The notes: generated by a model not told the origin, from the letters alone. A stretch of 64,000 bases of DNA from Aestuariivivens sediminis (GCF_022662105.1 NZ_JAKMCP010000002.1:682001-746000), one strand, 5' to 3'. Counted from the first letter of the stretch, positions 54,504-64,000 are shown. A program made the numbers and translations.

Positions 54504-54511
54504 TATATTTG
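54504..54511 (+). promoter_or_regulatory. TAnnTTTG -7 box before the QueD-like gene
   Basis: TATATTTG matches the Bacteroidota -7 consensus exactly, 19 bp before ATG 54531. A clear TTG -33 element is not obvious. Confidence 0.55.
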
Positions 54512-54530
54512 TGTATTAATTTTTCAAATC

Positions 54531-54983
54531 ATGAGTGCTATACGCATTACTAAGCAATTTTCTTTTGAAACCGGTCATGCTCTTTATGGTTACGACGGCA
54601 AGTGTAAAAATGTTCACGGTCACAGTTATAAACTTGCGGTGACGGTTATTGGTAAACCCATTACCGATAATACCCATGTAAAATATGGTATGGTCATCGA
54701 TTTTGGAGATTTAAAAAAAATCGTAAAAGAGGAGGTCGTTAATGTTTTTGATCATGCAACCGTATTTAACAAAAACACCCCTCATATCGAATTGGCTAAA
54801 GAGCTGGAGCAGCGGGGCCATAATATTTTATTGGTAGATTATCAGCCCACAAGTGAAATGATGGTATTGGACTTTGCTAAAAAAATTAAAAAACGCCTGC
54901 CCGCCTACGTTAAGCTACACTCCCTGAAACTTCAGGAAACAGAAAGCTCTTATGCAGAGTGGTTTGATTATGACAATATTTAA
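54531..54983 (+). CDS. 6-pyruvoyl-tetrahydropterin synthase / QueD-family protein
   Basis: The 150-aa protein has zinc histidines in FETGHALYGYDGKCKNVHGHSYKLAVTV, a catalytic-type motif MVIDFGDLKKIVKEEVVNVFDHATV, and a C-terminal LHSLKLQETESSYAEW with the substrate Glu. The family makes 6-carboxytetrahydropterin for queuosine or pterins. Which branch applies cannot be decided without the rest of the queuosine genes. Confidence 0.9.
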   Translation: MSAIRITKQFSFETGHALYGYDGKCKNVHGHSYKLAVTVIGKPITDNTHVKYGMVIDFGDLKKIVKEEVVNVFDHATVFNKNTPHIELAKELEQRGHNILLVDYQPTSEMMVLDFAKKIKKRLPAYVKLHSLKLQETESSYAEWFDYDNI

Positions 54984-55260
54984 GGCCATTACGACTCGCC
55001 TTGTTCATAGTCATGAAATCAAAGCCCTCTAATCGATTTTAGGACCTCTTTTTACAATGAGGTCATACCTAGGTCATACAGGTGTATTGTTTAAGGAAAA
55101 ACAGATGTTCACGCATCCGTTAGCAATACCTGTGAATTCTTCAGTAAGACAGCAAGGGCCGTTGGCCATCCGCGTTTTATTACATCCGGTAAAATTGAGC
55201 CTACGACTATTTAGGTTTTTCTAATGTCGTACTTATAACTTCTTTGGTTATATTTACGAC

Positions 55261-56019
55261 ATGCAAATTCCAGCAGGAAAAAAAATATACTTTGCCTCAG
55301 ACAATCATTTGGGAGCGCCATCCAGAGCGGCTTCATTACCTCGTGAGAAAAAATTTGTATCGTGGTTAGATGAGGTTAAAAAAGATGCTGCCGTTATTTT
55401 TTTGCTTGGTGACCTGTTTGATTTTTGGATGGAATACCGTACTGTAGTCCCCAAAGGATTTACCAGAACATTGGGTAAATTGGCTGAAATAAGTGATTCG
55501 GGTATTCCCATACATTTCTTTGTAGGCAATCACGACCTTTGGATGAATGGGTATTTTGAGGAAGAATTAAACATCCCCGTATACCACAAGCCCAAAGAAT
55601 TCACCTTTAATGGTAAAACGTTTTACATTGGTCATGGAGATGGTCTCGGACCCGGAGATACAGGCTATAAACGTATGAAAAAAATATTTACTAATCCGTT
55701 TTGCAAATGGTTGTTTCGTTGGTTACATCCAGATATAGGCGTGCGTCTTGCCCAATATCTTTCTGTTAAAAACAAACTCATTTCGGGGGACGATGATATG
55801 AAATTCCTGGGTGAAGACAAGGAATGGCTCGTAAACTATTGTAAACGTAAATTGGAGGACAAACACCGTGATTATTTTGTGTTTGGTCATAGACATTTAC
55901 CACTTACCATTCCACTGAATAATCATGCCCTTTACATTAATCTGGGTGATTGGATTAGCTATTTCACCTATGGGGTTTTTGATGGCACGCAATTTGAATT
56001 GAAAGAATTCGGAAATTAA
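55261..56019 (+). CDS. lpxH: UDP-2,3-diacylglucosamine diphosphatase (LpxH-type)
   Basis: The 252-aa calcineurin-like phosphoesterase has metal motifs ASDNHLG, LLGDLFDFWMEY, FVGNHDLWM, YIGHGDGLGPGD and VFGHRHLPL. In lipid A synthesis LpxH cleaves UDP-2,3-diacylglucosamine to lipid X at the inner membrane. Bacteroidota proteins of this type start DNHLG rather than DLHL, as seen here. It is cytoplasmic or peripheral, and followed 20 bp later by an esterase gene. Confidence 0.85.
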   Translation: MQIPAGKKIYFASDNHLGAPSRAASLPREKKFVSWLDEVKKDAAVIFLLGDLFDFWMEYRTVVPKGFTRTLGKLAEISDSGIPIHFFVGNHDLWMNGYFEEELNIPVYHKPKEFTFNGKTFYIGHGDGLGPGDTGYKRMKKIFTNPFCKWLFRWLHPDIGVRLAQYLSVKNKLISGDDDMKFLGEDKEWLVNYCKRKLEDKHRDYFVFGHRHLPLTIPLNNHALYINLGDWISYFTYGVFDGTQFELKEFGN

Positions 56020-56039
56020 GATGTTATAAACGTATTCTG

Positions 56040-56981
56040 ATGGTTTCCTTTCGAAAACACATATGCTTCATTACAGGGCTTATTATAGGATGCACCTCTG
56101 TTATGGCCCAGATTGAAGAAACGCTGGTTCATGACAACTACACCCGACATTGGATAACCTACTTACCGAAGCACTATAATAAAGATCGCCAATATCCTTT
56201 GGTTATAAGCTTGCATGGTGGTGGAGGCCAGGCGAGTCAGCTTATGAAAAATACCCGTCATAGATTTAATAAATTGGCCGATGAAGAGGGGTTTATTGTC
56301 GTTTATCCCAATGGCCTGAAAAAGTCATGGAATGATAATAACAAACGTGATACTCATGGATTTGCCAGAAAAGAAAACATTGATGACGTGGGATTTATTG
56401 AGAAGATGATCGCCCATTTGGAAGCCTCATACCCGATACATCCCAAGGCGATATTCGCCTGTGGCATTTCCAATGGTGGGTTGATGTCGCAAACTTTGGC
56501 CATGGCCCTACCTCATAAAATCAGGGCCATTGGAATGGTCGCTTCCAACTTTGGGAGGGATCAAATAGAAACGTCAAAGGAGATGACCCCTTTTTCTGTC
56601 CTGTTTATTCATGGTACTGCCGATCCTATATTCCCATATGCTGAAGGTGACATTCAAGTTTTTAATACAACAAGAGGTCATGTTTTGGGTATTGAAAAAA
56701 GTTTGGCGTATATTAATGCACGCAATGGGAATGATGTAAACCCTGTAAAAACACCTATTGCCAATACGGTCTTAAAGGACAACTGCACATCGGAACACTT
56801 GAAATACCTTAATCCTGAACATCCCAATTTAAAAGTGGAGCTCATTAAGATTCATAATGGAGGCCATACTTGGCCCGGTGCTAAAACAAAACGTGTTCTC
56901 TCTAAAATAGTGGGACCTACAACGCAGGATTTTAATGCCTGTGATAAACTTTGGGCGTTTTTTAAAAGTACCTTAGACTAA
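56040..56981 (+). CDS. secreted alpha/beta hydrolase (PHB-depolymerase / LpqC-type esterase)
   Basis: The 313-aa protein has a signal peptide (MVSFRKHICFITGLIIGCTSVMAQ), oxyanion-hole HGGGG, nucleophile elbow CGISNGGLM (S in G-x-S-x-G), acid in HGTADPIFPY and His in HNGGHTWPG. It resembles polyhydroxybutyrate depolymerases and feruloyl esterases (LpqC family). It hydrolyses an ester outside the inner membrane. It overlaps the convergent MFS gene by 4 bp. Confidence 0.88.
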   Translation: MVSFRKHICFITGLIIGCTSVMAQIEETLVHDNYTRHWITYLPKHYNKDRQYPLVISLHGGGGQASQLMKNTRHRFNKLADEEGFIVVYPNGLKKSWNDNNKRDTHGFARKENIDDVGFIEKMIAHLEASYPIHPKAIFACGISNGGLMSQTLAMALPHKIRAIGMVASNFGRDQIETSKEMTPFSVLFIHGTADPIFPYAEGDIQVFNTTRGHVLGIEKSLAYINARNGNDVNPVKTPIANTVLKDNCTSEHLKYLNPEHPNLKVELIKIHNGGHTWPGAKTKRVLSKIVGPTTQDFNACDKLWAFFKSTLD

Positions 56982-58243
56982 ACTTTTTCGTGCTCTTCCA
57001 AATCCTTTGTTAAATCTAAATTCCTGAGTACGGGATTCTTTATACCAATAGTAACGACGGTAATTAAGGTCATTACGCCACCAAAGACCACCGCAGTTAC
57101 CGGCCCCAGGAGTTTGGCAGCCAATCCGCTTTCAAAGGCCCCCAGCTCATTTGAAGAACCTACAAACATCGAATTTACTGACGAGACGCGTCCACGCATG
57201 TCGTCGGGCGTTTTTATTTGTAAAATGGTTTGTCGGATAACCATGGAAATACCATCGGCTGCCCCACTTAAAAACAGGGCGAATACACTTATCCAAAACA
57301 TGGATGATAGCCCAAACCCAATAATACTAAGTCCAAAAATAAATATGGATACCAATAATTTTATCCCCGTATTCTTGCTAATAGGAAGATAGGTCGTTAA
57401 GAACATGGTTAAAATACTCCCTAAAGATATAGAAGCGTTTAAAATACCAAAGCCTTTAGAACCTACTTGTAATATATCTTGTGCAAACACCGAAAGAAGC
57501 GCCACAGTTCCGCCGAATAAAACGGCAATCATGTCTAAGGAAAGTGCTCCAAGGATGGCCTTGTCACTAAATACAAACTTAACGCCCGCCTTTAAACTCT
57601 CTTTTACCGATTCTTCCGTTTTTGTATTTAAAATGGGTTTTTGTTTAATTCTAAAGGTGAGTATAAAAGCCATGCAAACCAACAGAAAGACGATTCCCAA
57701 AGTTCTGTCAACTCCCATCCAGTGAATGGAAAACCCGCCGAACAAGGCGCCTAAAACCGCTGCTGTTTTCCATGTGCTTGTACTCCAGGTAGCGGCATTG
57801 GGATATATTTTCTTAGGGACAATCAAGGCGACCAAGGAAAATATGGTTGGCCCGAAAAAGGATCGCAAGAATCCCCCAAAAAAGACCAGGGCATAGATTC
57901 CCCAAAGAATACGTGTTGTAGACCAATGCCCAACCGTTTTATCCCAGGTAAGCAGGAACAAGCCGAGGCTAATTAAGGAAAAAGCGGCAATACATAAGGC
58001 CAAAAGATTGCGTTTTTCTTTTCGGTCTACAATATGTCCTGCAAATAAGGCCATGGTAAAGGCCGGAATAATTTCCATTAAGCCGATTAAACCAAGACTT
58101 AATGGATCTTTGGTCAAACTATACACTTCCCATTCGATAACAATAAATTGCATAGACCAACCAAAGACCAATAGTAAACGCATTAATAAAAAAATATTGA
58201 ATTCTTTTATTCTTAAGGCAGCGTACGGATCGTTCTTAGCCAT
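56978..58243 (-). CDS. MFS transporter (exporter type)
   Basis: The 421-aa protein has twelve membrane helices and an MFS loop GHIVDRKEKRNLLALC between helices 2 and 3. The pattern resembles the enterobactin-exporter-like MFS group (MFS_3/EntS). It probably exports a metabolite. Its start lies inside the end of recJ (8-bp overlap), so the two are in one unit. Confidence 0.85.
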   Translation of the reverse strand: MAKNDPYAALRIKEFNIFLLMRLLLVFGWSMQFIVIEWEVYSLTKDPLSLGLIGLMEIIPAFTMALFAGHIVDRKEKRNLLALCIAAFSLISLGLFLLTWDKTVGHWSTTRILWGIYALVFFGGFLRSFFGPTIFSLVALIVPKKIYPNAATWSTSTWKTAAVLGALFGGFSIHWMGVDRTLGIVFLLVCMAFILTFRIKQKPILNTKTEESVKESLKAGVKFVFSDKAILGALSLDMIAVLFGGTVALLSVFAQDILQVGSKGFGILNASISLGSILTMFLTTYLPISKNTGIKLLVSIFIFGLSIIGFGLSSMFWISVFALFLSGAADGISMVIRQTILQIKTPDDMRGRVSSVNSMFVGSSNELGAFESGLAAKLLGPVTAVVFGGVMTLITVVTIGIKNPVLRNLDLTKDLEEHEKV

Positions 58244-59945
58244 TGTTTTGGGCTTTAATATCTCTTAACTTAAGTTGTAAACTAATATGGCCCTGCCATT
58301 CGTTCTCATCAATAGAATAGACCGTACTAAAGGGTTGTCCGGTGGAAACCATTTCTAATTTATCCCCCATGCCAAAACCTATGGCAACAAACTTATGGTT
58401 ATCGGTGTTAGCCCCGGTAACCGTGAGTCGTAAATGTGTTTTGTCATCGCCAACACAACGACCATATCCTGTATCTATCAGATCGTCTGTCATAAAAATC
58501 GGGGTCATATTGCCCGGTCCAAAAGGGGCAAACTGTTTGATAATACGCCAAAGTTTCGCGTCTATTTCTTTCAACTGAATTTTGGCGTCAATTTTAATCT
58601 CGGGCATGAGTAAATGTTTATTTATGGTTCGGGACACCACATCTTCGAAGGTCTGTTTGAAGGCTTCATAATTTTCTTCTCTCAATGTTAAACCTGCAGC
58701 ATACTTATGTCCTCCAAATTGCTCAATATAATCCGAACAGGCCTCCAGCGCATTATACACATCAAAACCGGAAACTGAACGTGCGGATGCCGCCAGTTTA
58801 TCCCCGCTTTTGGTGAAAACCAAGGTAGGCCTATAATAGGTTTCCGTTAATCTGGAAGCCACAATGCCAATAACCCCTTTATGCCACGATTCATTATAAA
58901 CCACAGTCGTATAGCGACTCTGCTCCTTAAGCACTTCAATCTGAGTCAAAGCTTCTTCAGTAATTTGCTTATCGGTATCACGTCTATCCAAATTAAATCT
59001 TTCTATTTCGGCAGCATATTGTGCCGCTAAATCATAGTTGGTTTCCGTTAATAAGGCCACAGCATGATCGCCGTGTTTCATTCTTCCAGCCGCATTTATA
59101 CGTGGGGCAATGATAAAAACGACATCCGTAATGGTCAATTCACTTTTCTTAATTTGAGCAATAAGTGCTTGAATACCGACCCGTGGAAGGCTATTAATAA
59201 CCTGAAGCCCAAAATAGGCCATGATTCGGTTCTCACCGGTAATGGGTACCATATCGGCCCCTATGGCAATGGCCACCAAATCAAGGTATGGTATTAAATC
59301 TTCCATCGATTTACCTTCTTTTTCAGCCAAAGCCTGAACCAATTTAAATCCTACGCCACAACCACAGAGCTCTTTATAGGGATACTTGCAATCTTTCTGT
59401 TTGGGATCTAATACGGCAATGGCTTCAGGGATGTGTTCTCCCGGTCTGTGATGATCGCAAATAATAAAATCAATCCCTCTTTCTTTGGCATATTTTATTT
59501 TATCGACAGCTTTAATACCACAGTCTAAAGCAATAACAAGGGAGAAATCATTATCGCAGGCAAAATCAATCCCTTCAAAGGAAATACCATACCCCTCCTT
59601 GTAGCGATCCGGAATGTAGGTTGCTACCGATGCTGTTCTGGTCCTCAAATAAGAACTCATTAAGGCTACGGCGGTGGTCCCATCAACATCATAATCGCCA
59701 TAAACGAGGATATTCTCCTTAAGGGCCAAAGCACTTTTAATTCGTTCTACCGCCAGGGTCATGTCCTTCATTAAGTAAGGGTCATGCAGATCATCCAAAC
59801 TCGGACGGAAAAATTGTTTGGCTTCCTCGTAGCTTTCAATACCCCTTTGTATGAGCAACGATGCCACCAGTGTATTCACTTGAAGGGCTTCTTTTAAGGC
59901 TTCAACTTTATGGGCTTCGGGTTTCGGTTTAAGGGTCCAACGCAT
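58236..59945 (-). CDS. recJ: single-stranded-DNA-specific 5'-3' exonuclease RecJ
   Basis: The 569-aa protein has DHH-family motifs VYGDYDVDGTTAVALM, ALDCGIK, ICDHHRPGE and a DHHA1 part with FGGHKYAAGLTL. Mn2+-dependent RecJ degrades single-stranded DNA in recombination and mismatch repair. Length is normal for the family. It is transcribed ahead of the MFS gene. Confidence 0.95.
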   Translation of the reverse strand: MRWTLKPKPEAHKVEALKEALQVNTLVASLLIQRGIESYEEAKQFFRPSLDDLHDPYLMKDMTLAVERIKSALALKENILVYGDYDVDGTTAVALMSSYLRTRTASVATYIPDRYKEGYGISFEGIDFACDNDFSLVIALDCGIKAVDKIKYAKERGIDFIICDHHRPGEHIPEAIAVLDPKQKDCKYPYKELCGCGVGFKLVQALAEKEGKSMEDLIPYLDLVAIAIGADMVPITGENRIMAYFGLQVINSLPRVGIQALIAQIKKSELTITDVVFIIAPRINAAGRMKHGDHAVALLTETNYDLAAQYAAEIERFNLDRRDTDKQITEEALTQIEVLKEQSRYTTVVYNESWHKGVIGIVASRLTETYYRPTLVFTKSGDKLAASARSVSGFDVYNALEACSDYIEQFGGHKYAAGLTLREENYEAFKQTFEDVVSRTINKHLLMPEIKIDAKIQLKEIDAKLWRIIKQFAPFGPGNMTPIFMTDDLIDTGYGRCVGDDKTHLRLTVTGANTDNHKFVAIGFGMGDKLEMVSTGQPFSTVYSIDENEWQGHISLQLKLRDIKAQNNG

Positions 59946-59977
59946 ATTAGGTCCTATTCGGGAAAGGGTTAAGGGTC

Positions 59978-60400
59978 TTACTTTTTATGGAAATGCGTAC
60001 CAATGGTAATTTCGGCAAACTGACGGAACATTTCCATAACTCCGCAGTATTTTTCAACCGATAAATCAACCGCTCTTTGCAGTTTTTTCTCATTTAAATG
60101 GTCTCCAAAAAAATGAAAATCTACGGCTACCTTGTCGTAATATTTAGGATGTTCTTCGGTTAAGTTCGCTTCGATTTCAATTTTAAAATCGTCCACATCC
60201 AATTTCATTTTTTTTATTAAAGCCGCGACATCCAACCCTGAACATCCTGCTAATCCGGATAACATCAATGCTTTAGGGCGATAGCCATCCCCCTTACCAC
60301 CACTTTCGGGTGCGGCATCAATAAACAGATTATGTCCTGAGGGATTGGTGCTTTCAAATTTCATGTTTCCCATCCAGGTTGTGGTTATATGATTTGCCAT
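59978..60400 (-). CDS. OsmC/Ohr-family protein
   Basis: The 140-aa protein has SGLAGCSGLDVAALIKKMKLDVDDFKIEIEA (the OsmC redox Cys in LxGCxGLD) but only one of the two cysteines in the Ohr pattern before a second at VEKYCGVMEMF. The family detoxifies organic hydroperoxides by thiol chemistry. It lies between recJ and rsmI on the same strand. Confidence 0.88.
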   Translation of the reverse strand: MANHITTTWMGNMKFESTNPSGHNLFIDAAPESGGKGDGYRPKALMLSGLAGCSGLDVAALIKKMKLDVDDFKIEIEANLTEEHPKYYDKVAVDFHFFGDHLNEKKLQRAVDLSVEKYCGVMEMFRQFAEITIGTHFHKK

Positions 60401-60611
60401 ATGTAAAATTTATGTTGTTATTTAAATGAACCTCAAAAATACTATTAAAAAATAAATTGAATAACCCATTTCATGAAAGCAGGAACAATATCGGAAACAA
60501 TGCTCTAACTTGTAATGGCAATCTGCGTATCCGGATTTTCCAATGATTGTGGCAAGACCAAATATGTCATTGGTTGTTCTGAAGTACTGATGCCATGGGT
60601 TTCCGTTTTCA

Positions 60612-61289
60612 TCAGTATGATGTCTTCCCCGATACACATATAATGATTTCCCCTTTAGGCGGCTTATTCGTGTAGTATTCCAGGACCTCCTTACTTGTCC
60701 CTCGAATGGTTTCTTCATAGAGTTTTGTCAACTCTCGTGACACCGCTATAGGTCTATCCTCCCCAAAGTATTCACAAAAATGGGTTAAGGTTTTAAGAAG
60801 CTTATGTGGTGACTCGTAAAAAATCATGGTTCGCGTCTCCTCGGCCAGGAGGGATAATCGCGTTTGCCTCCCTTTTTTAACCGGAAGAAATCCTTCGAAT
60901 ACAAATTTATCGTTCGGCAGCCCTGAATTTACCAAAGCCGGCACAAAAGCTGTGGCACCAGGCAGGCATTCTACTTCAATATCGTTTTCGATACAAGCTC
61001 TGGTTAGTAAAAACCCCGGATCTGAAATGGCAGGGGTACCGGCATCACTTATTAACGCTATATTCAGTCCCGATTTTAATTTTTGTACAATGGCATGGAC
61101 CGTTTTATGCTCATTATGCATGTGATGTGATTGCATTGGCGTTACAATCTCAAAATGTTTTAAGAGTTTTCCTGATGTTCGGGTATCTTCGGCCAAAATT
61201 AAATCAACCTGATTTAAAACCTCAATGGCCCTAAAGGTCATGTCCTTTAAATTACCTATAGGTGTTGGTACGAGGTAGAGTTTGCTCAA
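60612..61289 (-). CDS. rsmI: 16S rRNA (cytidine-1402-2'-O)-methyltransferase RsmI
   Basis: The 225-aa protein starts LYLVPTPIGNLKDMTFRAIEVL and has EDTRTSGKLLKHF, LISDAGTPAISDPG, LPGATAFVPALVNSGLPNDKFVFEGFLP and a C-terminal PPKGEIIICVSG, the SAM-binding pattern of RsmI. It methylates the 2'-OH of C1402 in 16S rRNA. The region after the stop (60420-60611) contains no convincing gene. Confidence 0.94.
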   Translation of the reverse strand: MSKLYLVPTPIGNLKDMTFRAIEVLNQVDLILAEDTRTSGKLLKHFEIVTPMQSHHMHNEHKTVHAIVQKLKSGLNIALISDAGTPAISDPGFLLTRACIENDIEVECLPGATAFVPALVNSGLPNDKFVFEGFLPVKKGRQTRLSLLAEETRTMIFYESPHKLLKTLTHFCEYFGEDRPIAVSRELTKLYEETIRGTSKEVLEYYTNKPPKGEIIICVSGKTSY

Positions 61290-61293
61290 TCCA

Positions 61294-62559
61294 TTAGAGT
61301 TTTAGTTTCACTTTCAAGGTATCCAATAGGGATACAATACCAATAATTATAAACGAAAATAACAAGGATTTCAATAACCCCAGATAGCCGTTTGAGACCC
61401 TTTCAAGTAATTCAACGGTGCCCGTCCATACCATAATTGGATAAATGAGATACGGCATAACATAACAGGTTAATGTATTCGTCCCTGCAATTTTTATGGG
61501 CTTCGCCCATGACTTCAACTTTAACTTATCAACTACAAGGTATAAAATTAAAAAGCTAAACACACTTATGCCTATGCAAACCGAAGTCCATGAGGGCGTT
61601 GCTCTAATTTTAGAAAATCCACCCCAATACTCTCGCATCGCAAAGCCGTAAAGGAGAGACAGCGTGCCTAAAACGGCCAATGCTGCAATAAAAAAGTGTT
61701 CTTTATTTTGCTTTTGATATCTCAGAAGAAGACTCCCCACCAGCATCCCAGCAGCAACCGAAGCGTGCATGGAAGCACTTACCACGAGTTTAAGAGCAGG
61801 CATTGAGGTTAACGCGGTAAATTCCTGAATATTTAATAATTGGAACACAATAAAAGTGAGGATGAGGTAAATCACGTTTTTCCCAAAATAGAGGTAAATC
61901 AGGGTATTAAACAAATAGGCCCAACCAATTATTCCCAGTATGCCCCACCAATGGGTTTTCATCCATTCCATTTGATTTGCAGAACCTCCTCGATAGACCA
62001 CCGCCAAAAAAATAAACAAAGTCACCCCAAGGATTTGCAAAGCCACAATTTGTTTTGTTCCAATCTGTTGAAAGGGCTTGTAATACAACCAAACCAAAAA
62101 GATAGCAATAACCATAATTATTTCCCATAGGTGTTTATTTATGATTAAGGCCTGCGCATTTATATATTCGAAATTAACCATAAAAACTCCCATGATAACC
62201 AGGGCGAGTGTCCTTTTAAAGACATGCTTTACAATGGTAGAATGACTTTCTTGCTTTTGTCTTCTCGAGGTTATGGCATATGGAATGGAAAGGCCTACAA
62301 TAAAAAGAAATGCCGGGAATATAATATCCGAAAATCCAATGCCATCGACTTGAGCCGCTTTATGTTTCAACCATTCCGGAACATTGGTCAAGGTCCAGAA
62401 GTCGTTTACAAATATCATTAAAAACATGGTTAAAGCCCTAAAAACATCTATAGAGACCACTCTTTTAGAGCTAAAACTTCCGTTATTTATGGTATTCCCT
62501 TTATTCAAATTTCCTTTCAACAATTTCCATAAATCGGGTTTCGAACTCCTCAAGGTCAT
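61294..62559 (-). CDS. heparan-alpha-glucosaminide acetyltransferase-like membrane protein (DUF5009)
   Basis: The 421-aa protein has about ten membrane helices, beginning VVSIDVFRALTMFLMIFVNDFW and GFSDIIFPAFLFIVGLSIPYAI. This is the HGSNAT/DUF5009 pattern, with a conserved Asp in SIDVFRA. The family acetylates sugars across membranes. ATG 62559 lies inside the upstream gene; a TTG at 62508, right at that gene's stop, is an alternative start. Confidence 0.85.
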   Translation of the reverse strand: MTLRSSKPDLWKLLKGNLNKGNTINNGSFSSKRVVSIDVFRALTMFLMIFVNDFWTLTNVPEWLKHKAAQVDGIGFSDIIFPAFLFIVGLSIPYAITSRRQKQESHSTIVKHVFKRTLALVIMGVFMVNFEYINAQALIINKHLWEIIMVIAIFLVWLYYKPFQQIGTKQIVALQILGVTLFIFLAVVYRGGSANQMEWMKTHWWGILGIIGWAYLFNTLIYLYFGKNVIYLILTFIVFQLLNIQEFTALTSMPALKLVVSASMHASVAAGMLVGSLLLRYQKQNKEHFFIAALAVLGTLSLLYGFAMREYWGGFSKIRATPSWTSVCIGISVFSFLILYLVVDKLKLKSWAKPIKIAGTNTLTCYVMPYLIYPIMVWTGTVELLERVSNGYLGLLKSLLFSFIIIGIVSLLDTLKVKLKL

Positions 62560-63244
62560 TCCAATTATTATAATCAGGTTTAACCATTTCTTCTATAAAT
62601 TTCTTGGCTTCGGTATAGGAGGCTATGGTGTTTAATTGAGAAATGACCCGGTCATAATCTTCATTCCTGCCATCGAATAACTGCTTAATAAAAGCTATTT
62701 TATCGTTAAGGCCAATATCTAACCGGCCTTTTTTTATTTTATCATTCAGTGATTTCTTTTCATTGGACAAGCCGTTGTCGGATTTAGAAACGGGCTCAAA
62801 GATTGGGGTGTTTTCAAATCCCGCAGTAATGTCATCTAAGTTATTTTGATGTCCTTTTTTCTCAGGAATGGCGTCTTCAAAAACGATATCGATATCTTCC
62901 ACATCATCAGGCATGTGGGAAACCATATCCTTGATTTTATTCATAACCGGTTCCATGATATCATCGTCTTTTACCTCGTCCAGATTAATATATATTTTGT
63001 CCTCAACTTCAATAGTATCACTTATTTTGTTATTAAAGGCTGTATCCAACATATCAAAAAAAGAGGAGTCACTTCCAATGGTCGGGATGTCCTCCTCAAA
63101 ATTTTCATGAGCAAACTTTAAAACCGTTAGGGTTTCATATAAAGCAGAGACTTCGGTATGCATTTTTACGACATCTTCCTTTCCCTTTAATTTTAAAATT
63201 CTATTTGCTATACTTATCAACTCAGACTCAAGCTTCTTCTTCAT
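62501..63244 (-). CDS. conserved hypothetical protein (acidic, helical)
   Basis: The 247-aa protein begins MKKKLESELISIANRILKLKGKEDVVKMHTEVSALYETLTVLKF. A long, very acidic linker (about 60-170) follows, then a helical C-terminal domain (GRLDIGLNDKIAFIKQLFDGRNEDYDRVISQLN). I recognise the pattern as a protein common next to tdk in Flavobacteriia but know no function. It is divergent from tdk. Confidence 0.75.
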   Translation of the reverse strand: MKKKLESELISIANRILKLKGKEDVVKMHTEVSALYETLTVLKFAHENFEEDIPTIGSDSSFFDMLDTAFNNKISDTIEVEDKIYINLDEVKDDDIMEPVMNKIKDMVSHMPDDVEDIDIVFEDAIPEKKGHQNNLDDITAGFENTPIFEPVSKSDNGLSNEKKSLNDKIKKGRLDIGLNDKIAFIKQLFDGRNEDYDRVISQLNTIASYTEAKKFIEEMVKPDYNNWNDLEEFETRFMEIVERKFE

Positions 63245-63322
63245 TATTTTTTATTTTAAAATTAATGCCATATTGGCTTTTGATTTTTAATAAATTTACG
63301 CCACCTTTATACAAACGAATAA

Positions 63323-63330
63323 TAGCTTTG
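63323..63330 (+). promoter_or_regulatory. TAnnTTTG -7 box before tdk
   Basis: TAGCTTTG is a perfect match to the Bacteroidota -7 consensus, 21 bp before ATG 63352, in the divergent region shared with the hypothetical gene at 62501. Confidence 0.55.
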
Positions 63331-63351
63331 TTTTAGTGTTAAATTTACAAA

Positions 63352-63999
63352 ATGTTTCTTGAAAATACGGTAAATCATAAAGAACAATTTGGTTGGATTG
63401 AGGTCATTTGCGGCTCCATGTTTTCCGGGAAAACCGAAGAGCTCATTCGTAGACTCAAACGGGCTCAAATTGCAAGGCAAAAGGTGGAAATTTTTAAACC
63501 GGCCCTGGATATTCGTTATGATGAAGATATGGTGGTGTCGCACGATGCGAACGAAATTCGTTCCACACCTGTTCCTGCCGCTGCTAATATTCCCATTTTA
63601 GCGGATGGCTGTGATGTGGTTGGTATAGATGAGGCCCAGTTTTTTGATGATGAGATCGTACGAATATGTAACGATTTGGCCAATAAAGGTGTTCGTGTTA
63701 TTGTAGCCGGATTGGATATGGATTTTAAAGGCAATCCTTTCGGCCCCATGCCTTACCTTATGGCTACAGCCGAATATGTGACCAAAGTTCACGCGGTCTG
63801 CACCCGAACGGGTAATTTAGCACAATACAGTTACCGAAAAGCAAAAAGTGATAGCCTGGTGTTCCTGGGTGAAGTGGAAGAATACGAGCCCTTAAGCAGA
63901 GCAGCCTATTATAAAGTGACCATGCGTGACAAAATACGTAATATGAAGGTGAACGATGCCGAGGAAATTATCCCTAAAACGAAGGAACCTGATGCCTAA
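63352..63999 (+). CDS. tdk: thymidine kinase (type II)
   Basis: The 215-aa protein has the P-loop [33 protein letters not shown] (Walker B plus catalytic Glu), [15 protein letters not shown] and a [12 protein letters not shown] zinc/lid region. It phosphorylates thymidine with ATP to dTMP in the salvage path. Length and motifs are complete; the stop is TAA 63997-63999. Confidence 0.96.
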   Translation: MFLENTVNHKEQFGWIEVICGSMFSGKTEELIRRLKRAQIARQKVEIFKPALDIRYDEDMVVSHDANEIRSTPVPAAANIPILADGCDVVGIDEAQFFDDEIVRICNDLANKGVRVIVAGLDMDFKGNPFGPMPYLMATAEYVTKVHAVCTRTGNLAQYSYRKAKSDSLVFLGEVEEYEPLSRAAYYKVTMRDKIRNMKVNDAEEIIPKTKEPDA

Positions 64000-64000
64000 A

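Noticed and set aside
60422-60718. 98-aa minus-strand ORF after rsmI
   Set aside because: About one third overlaps rsmI in another frame. The rest has no recognisable pattern and a cysteine-rich, improbable composition.

Overview
The window looks like a chromosomal segment from a marine-type member of the Flavobacteriaceae (Bacteroidota). The evidence is the AT-rich DNA, TonB-dependent receptors with carboxypeptidase-like N-terminal plugs, repeated DUF6090 genes, near absence of Shine-Dalgarno sequences, TAnnTTTG-type -7 promoter boxes, sulfatases, and membrane-anchored AraC and LytTR regulators. No rRNA gene, intact tRNA, integrase, transposase or CRISPR array was seen.

Layout. (1) 1-12.4 kb: a one-strand catabolic cluster. 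It runs TonB receptor (5' end outside the window), P5C dehydrogenase, MDR oxidoreductase, HyuA/HyuB (hydantoinase/oxoprolinase), cupin, a 7-TM protein, an NCS1 permease and proline dehydrogenase. It reads as uptake and ATP-dependent opening of a cyclic amide whose carbon leaves through proline/P5C to glutamate. (2) 12.4-14.6 kb: a ~290-bp repeat carrying the 5' half of a tRNA-Ala, a DUF6090 gene and a HETGH membrane protein. (3) 14.6-28.2 kb: a peroxiredoxin, a LytTR response regulator, a 1688-aa hybrid kinase (degenerate Ser/Thr kinase, AAA ATPase, GAF, LytS-type histidine kinase) and four operons. These encode a K+ channel, outer-membrane barrels, an arylsulfatase, a DUF4136 lipoprotein and DUF983. 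Each of the four operons is preceded by the same promoter: two ACGTTRGGAAR-like boxes exactly 21 bp apart, then a TAnnTTTG-like box starting exactly 39 bp after the second GTT. This is the spacing expected for LytTR proteins, so the segment appears to be a self-contained signalling regulon. I regard it as the main discovery of the window.

(4) 28.2-33.5 kb: a minus-strand CPBP protease - TonB receptor - GIN lipoprotein operon and a membrane AraC regulator. (5) 33.5-43.2 kb: a very AT-rich accessory region of single plus-strand genes separated by long intergenic spaces. These spaces hold a repeated hairpin element (with AAACCCACCACCA) and integron-like GTTAGC sites; a second copy of the tRNA-fragment repeat precedes a DUF6090 gene broken by one TGA. 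(6) 43.3-64 kb: more GC-rich DNA with ordinary genes (CIA30, Ada-like, TonB receptor, sulfatase, USP, MATE, queD-like, lpxH, esterase, MFS, recJ, OsmC, rsmI, DUF5009, tdk), including two microprotein genes after the MATE gene.

All functional calls rest on reading the translated sequences. No database search was possible.
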